64,000 nt of DNA, taken from contig NZ_JAPMLT010000010.1 in assembly GCF_026410385.1 (NCBI RefSeq), positions 1 to 64,000 of the forward strand, written 5' to 3'. The notes under the pieces were generated by a model that ran no database searches, had not been told where the DNA came from, and saw only the letters and a list, made by a program, of their open reading frames with translations. Positions 60,913 to 64,000 of the stretch are shown here, one piece after another; the first letter of the stretch is position 1; the number at the start of each line of letters is the position of its first letter. Position numbers and translations under genes: made by a program. The DNA is from Tumebacillus lacus (GTDB lineage: Bacteria > Bacillota > Bacilli > Tumebacillales > Tumebacillaceae).

Positions 60913-61062
60913 ATGAATCTACTGATGAAAATGCTGGGCGTGAGTGCAAAAGAGCAAGCGGAGCCGGAAGTGATCTGGGAGTGCTATCCGGGCAACGTCT
61001 GTGAATACGAACTCATGTTGTGTCGTGACAGGGAATGTATGTCTTATGGAGAGTGCTGCTAA
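60913..61062 (+). CDS. Cys-rich peptide precursor 4 (49 aa)
   Basis: A 49-residue family member: leader MNLLMKMLGVSAKEQAEPEV, then six cysteines at 24, 30, 37, 42, 48, 49 (C-x5-C-x6-C-x4-C-x5-CC), ending in Cys-Cys. The leader keeps L-M-K-M-L-G-V-S, shared with precursor 2 although they lie 2 kb apart. GAGGAG lies upstream of the ATG (spacing 12; a TTG at 60910 is the alternative). Hairpin R2 and then an ABC exporter gene follow on the same strand, so the exporter is the natural transporter for this family. Confidence 0.72.
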   Translation: MNLLMKMLGVSAKEQAEPEVIWECYPGNVCEYELMLCRDRECMSYGECC

Positions 61063-61086
61063 CGGCACGACTGGCAGTATCATGCA

Positions 61087-61131
61087 GACTGTTGGGGGAC
61101 GCTCCAGCGGTCTACTTCCTTTCTTTTTTCT
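61087..61131 (+). terminator. Conserved hairpin R2 with T-rich tail
   Basis: GACTGTTGG and CCAGCGGTC form a 9-bp stem around loop GGGACGCT, followed within a few bases by a T/C-rich run (to 61131). It corresponds to R1 at 59076-59100. It lies between a highly expressed-type peptide gene and the exporter gene and could be a leaky terminator setting their ratio. Confidence 0.6.
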
Positions 61132-61157
61132 AATGCTCTGACTGGCAGGTGAAAGAC

Positions 61158-62936
61158 GTGAAAAGCAACGAATTGACCCAAGCGGTCCGCTACATCTGGC
61201 AGGGGCACCGCACCTGGGTGATCTGCACGGCGGTGCTGAGCCTGATGCTCGGGCTGACCCCGGCTGTGCATCTGTGGGTGGCCAAGGAACTGGTCAACGA
61301 AGTCGCGGCTCTGCTCAACGGCGGCGGCGACTACAGCGGAGCGTTTCAATTGCTCGTCGTGCAGTTTCTCGTGCTGTTGCTGGCCTCTCTGCTGACAAAG
61401 GCGCAGGAGTTGCTCGACAAGCGAACAGAACTGCATCTGGATCACGACCTGCAGCGGGCCGTCATGGAAAAGACGACGACTGTGCCGCTCGAACTGTATG
61501 ACCGACCCGATTTTCAACATGCGATCGAACGCGTCCACGGCGGGCAGGCCCACCGTTTTCTCACGCCGATCAAACAGTCGATGGATATCGTCCGCCAACT
61601 GACCACCTTGATCTCGTTCCTCTTTTATCTGCTCAGCGTCCATTGGACGCTCGCTCTGGTCAGCGTCGTGGCGGCGTTCCCGCTGTTGCTCGTGCTCGCT
61701 CGATTTGGCAACAAACGTTTTTCCCTGATGATGTTTCAAACACCGCTGGCTCGGGAAGCCCGCTACCTGCAACACCTGATGGTGAAGCGCGAATCGGCGA
61801 AGGAAGTCCGCCTGTTCCAACTGCGCGACTTTCTGCTCGGCGTTTGGTCAGACCGCTTTCGGCGCAATCAAGAGGAGACCTATCGCTTGTTTAAACGGGA
61901 AAAAGGCACGCTGGTGCTGACAGATGCTCTGACCGCCTTTTTCTACGTGGGAGCAGCCGGATTGATCATCTGGGTGGCGCGCGCGGCGACGATCACCATC
62001 GGCGATTTTGTCGCGCTCGGTCAGGCGGTGCAAGGCACGCAGAGCGCGATCAACCAGATCGCGGGTCAGATCGCGAGGTTGTATGAGTCGAGGCTGTATC
62101 TGCGCGACTATTTTCGCTTTCTGGACGACTCGGTGTATGAGAGCCGAGTGGATCGGGGAACAAAGTCCTTCCCGGCTCCGCTGCAGGCGGGTATCTCGGT
62201 TGAGCGCGTCTCCTTCCGCTATCCGGGCAGCGAACGGCCTGCGCTGCAGGACGTCTCCTTGCAGATCCAGCCAGGCGAGCGGATCGCCATCGTCGGCGAC
62301 AACGGCTCTGGCAAAACGACGCTGGTCAAATGTCTGATGGGCCTCTATCAAGTGCAGACCGGGTGCATTCGCGTCGACGGCGTGCCGATGCAGGACATCG
62401 CGGAGGAGCAGTTGTTCCACAACATCACCGTCATCTTCCAAGACTTCATGCGCTACGACTTCACGGTGCGGCAAAACATCACCATCGGCCAGTTGGAAGC
62501 GGCAGCCGACAAAGAGCGGCTGGAGACTGTGGCGGCGAACGCGGGCGTCGAGTCGTTTGTCGCCCGCTTTGCGCAGGGCTACGACACGCACCTCGGCCGC
62601 AGTTTCCAAGAGGGGGAGGATCTCTCCGGCGGACAATGGCAAAAGATCGCGCTGGCACGCGCGCTGTTTTCCGAAGGGCAGCTGCTGATCCTCGATGAGC
62701 CGACGGCGGCGCTCGACCCGAAGGCGGAGATGGAGGTGTTCGAGCATTTCGATCACCTGACGCGGGGCAAGACGGCCGTATTCATCTCGCATCGGATGGC
62801 GGCCGCCCGGATGGCCGACCGGATCATCGTGATGCGGGACGGTCAGATCTGCGAGATGGGCACGCACGAGCAGTTGATCGCTCTGGAAGGCGAATACAAG
62901 CGCATGTACACGATGCAGGCGCAGTGGTACCGCTAG
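61158..62936 (+). CDS. ABC exporter (membrane domain fused to ATPase)
   Basis: About 592 aa. Six transmembrane helices in the first 320 residues are followed by an ATPase with Walker A GDNGSGKTTLVKC near 378, signature LSGGQWQKIALARAL near 492, Walker B LLILDEPTAALD near 514, and H-loop FISHRM near 547. The layout matches exporters of lantibiotics and other peptides. It has no N-terminal C39 peptidase, so the leader must be removed by another enzyme or retained. The start is probably GTG at 61158 behind AGGTGA; GTG 61149 lies inside that site. It lies 95 bases after precursor 4. Confidence 0.9.
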   Translation: MKSNELTQAVRYIWQGHRTWVICTAVLSLMLGLTPAVHLWVAKELVNEVAALLNGGGDYSGAFQLLVVQFLVLLLASLLTKAQELLDKRTELHLDHDLQRAVMEKTTTVPLELYDRPDFQHAIERVHGGQAHRFLTPIKQSMDIVRQLTTLISFLFYLLSVHWTLALVSVVAAFPLLLVLARFGNKRFSLMMFQTPLAREARYLQHLMVKRESAKEVRLFQLRDFLLGVWSDRFRRNQEETYRLFKREKGTLVLTDALTAFFYVGAAGLIIWVARAATITIGDFVALGQAVQGTQSAINQIAGQIARLYESRLYLRDYFRFLDDSVYESRVDRGTKSFPAPLQAGISVERVSFRYPGSERPALQDVSLQIQPGERIAIVGDNGSGKTTLVKCLMGLYQVQTGCIRVDGVPMQDIAEEQLFHNITVIFQDFMRYDFTVRQNITIGQLEAAADKERLETVAANAGVESFVARFAQGYDTHLGRSFQEGEDLSGGQWQKIALARALFSEGQLLILDEPTAALDPKAEMEVFEHFDHLTRGKTAVFISHRMAAARMADRIIVMRDGQICEMGTHEQLIALEGEYKRMYTMQAQWYR

Positions 62937-62949
62937 CACTGAGCAGTAC

Positions 62950-62990
62950 GCAAAGACAGCCTGGCTGAAGAAGAGCCCGGCTGTCTTTTA
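62950..62990. terminator. Bidirectional terminator after the ABC exporter
   Basis: AAGACAGCCTGG and CCCGGCTGTCTT pair with a central loop and a T run, between convergent genes. Confidence 0.85.
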
Positions 62991-62995
62991 TCTAT

Positions 62996-63817
62996 TTAGT
63001 CGCGCCACTTGAGGGTGCGTTTTTCAAAATAGGCAACCAGGTGATACATCGCCGTCGAGACGATCAAGATCACGAACAGAGCCAGCATGACCAGCGTCAG
63101 ATTGAACACTTGGAACCCGTAGATGATCAGGTAGCCGAGGCCGGACTGAGCCACGAGAAATTCGCCGACGATCACGCCGATCCACGCGAGGCCGACGTTG
63201 ACTTTCAAAGTCGAGAGGATCGTCGGCAGGGCGGCGGGGAAGACGACTTTTTGGAACACCTGCCAGGTCGAGCCGCCGAACGTGCGCACCAGACGGATCA
63301 TGTTGGCGTCGACATCGCGGAAGGCGGTGTAGACGACGATGGTCGTGATCACGACGGAGACGGCGAGTGCCATCATGATGATCGACAGGTAGCCTTGCCC
63401 GAAGGCGACGAGGAAGATCGGACCGAGCGCCACTTTCGGCATCGAGTTGAAGATGACGATATACGGGTCGAGCACGCGGGCGAGAAACGGCGAGGCCCAG
63501 ATCAGGACGGCGACGAGCGTGCCGGCCGCCGTGCCGAGCAGAAAGCCGATCAGCGTCTCCGTGACGGTGATGCCGGTGTGATAGAGCAACTGTCCGTCGG
63601 CGAGCATCGTCAAGCCTTGCGCCCAGACTTTCGAAGGCTGTGAGAAGATGAAAGCGTTGACAAAGCCTTGTCTTGCGCCGATCTCCCAGAGACCGATGAA
63701 GAGCACGAAGATCGCCGCTTGCGTCAGAAAGACGCCGAGGCCAGTCAAGCGTTTTTTCTTGAGAAACTGTCCGTGGTCGGGGGTTTTGGCCCCTCTCGTC
63801 CAGAAATTAGTATTCAT
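62996..63817 (-). CDS. ABC importer permease (taurine/nitrate/sulfonate type)
   Basis: A 273-aa BPD-type permease with six transmembrane helices. The EAA-like loop that contacts the ATPase is in IRLVRTFGGSTWQVFQKVV near 181-199, followed by FPAALPTILSTLKVNVGLAW. SMPKVALGPIFLVAFGQG near 131-148 is typical of SsuC/TauC/ThiX-like proteins. The substrate cannot be inferred. Its ATG overlaps the end of the upstream ATPase gene. Confidence 0.92.
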   Translation of the reverse strand: MNTNFWTRGAKTPDHGQFLKKKRLTGLGVFLTQAAIFVLFIGLWEIGARQGFVNAFIFSQPSKVWAQGLTMLADGQLLYHTGITVTETLIGFLLGTAAGTLVAVLIWASPFLARVLDPYIVIFNSMPKVALGPIFLVAFGQGYLSIIMMALAVSVVITTIVVYTAFRDVDANMIRLVRTFGGSTWQVFQKVVFPAALPTILSTLKVNVGLAWIGVIVGEFLVAQSGLGYLIIYGFQVFNLTLVMLALFVILIVSTAMYHLVAYFEKRTLKWRD

Positions 63818-64000
63818 TTTGCAGATCCCCCCAGATCACGCGGAACAGGCTGTGAAATTCGGCCGATTCGCGGGCTTCGAGCGGCGAGAGGGCGCGCACG
63901 TCGTCCGGCACAACCAGCTCCCGTTTGATCGTGCCGGGGTTTTTCCCCATCACGAACACGCGGTCGCACATCGCGATCGCTTCACCAAGGTCGTGGGTGA
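63807..64000 (-). CDS. ABC importer ATP-binding protein, C-terminal part (runs off window)
   Basis: The last 63 or so residues of an SsuB/TauB-type ATPase. The H-loop THDLGEAIAMCDRVFVMG lies at the window edge, followed by the family's C-terminal tail ending FRVIWGDLQNEY. The TAA at 63807-63809 overlaps the permease start, so the two are translationally coupled. The Walker motifs lie beyond the window. Confidence 0.9.
   Translation of the reverse strand, partial: THDLGEAIAMCDRVFVMGKNPGTIKRELVVPDDVRALSPLEARESAEFHSLFRVIWGDLQNEY

Overview
The window looks like a chromosomal segment of an aerobic, endospore-forming Gram-positive bacterium of the Bacillales, most likely the Alicyclobacillaceae (Tumebacillus-like). 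This is inferred from gene content and order, not from a database search. Evidence: sporulation and germination genes (gerE, gerM, a SpoVAF-type protein, lonB), T-box-free but riboswitch-controlled lysC and metX, Firmicute-type sdhCAB, acuABC/acsA, frequent GTG/TTG starts behind strong GGAGG sites, and G+C-rich coding sequence. The block gerE - marR - racE - gerM - rph - rdgB - phosphodiesterase - tRNAs - tig - clpP - clpX - lonB - lonA - ysxC follows the order known from Bacillus subtilis.

Region by region. 1-3.3 kb is a lower-G+C accessory stretch: a 54-residue secreted propeptide and an HTH-TPR (RRNPP-type) regulator, then a frameshifted leuB remnant and an orphan gene fragment. 3.3-11.1 kb is a complete type I restriction-modification operon (hsdM, hsdS, hsdR) ending in a zinc-metallopeptidase gene. 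11.1-14.3 kb (minus strand) is a cbb3-type cytochrome oxidase operon including a small ccoS-like gene, plus a YflT-like stress protein. 14.5-24.1 kb holds an L,D-transpeptidase, an HD-GYP protein, the divergent acuABC and acsA genes, an extracellular solute-binding protein fused to SLH domains, and a methyltransferase. 24.2-31.1 kb holds pspA, a convergent small conserved gene, a SpoVAF-like gene, a three-gene aminotransferase/SRPBCC/acyl-ACP-reductase-like operon, hsp20, thioredoxin and a short unknown gene. 31.2-41.1 kb holds uvrC, lysC behind a lysine riboswitch (with an internal start for a beta subunit), metX-hom behind a SAM riboswitch, and sdhCAB. 41.2-56.8 kb is the conserved gerE to ysxC block with four tRNAs and a DUF4097 protein.

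56.8-62.9 kb is the most unusual part. It encodes three membrane-anchored MauD-like thioredoxin-fold proteins, one MauE-like membrane protein, at least three (with degenerate copies, five) short cysteine-rich peptides that end in Cys-Cys and share a leader of the form M-x-x-L-M-K-M-L-G, and an ABC exporter. A nearly identical 9-bp RNA hairpin follows two of the peptide genes. I read this as a candidate disulfide-rich ribosomal peptide (bacteriocin or signal) system with its own oxidative folding and export machinery; I do not recognise it as a described family. The window ends in the permease and truncated ATPase genes of a taurine/nitrate-type ABC importer.

Coordinates, starts and motifs were read by eye. 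Family names rest on recognised motifs and were not confirmed by alignment or profile search.
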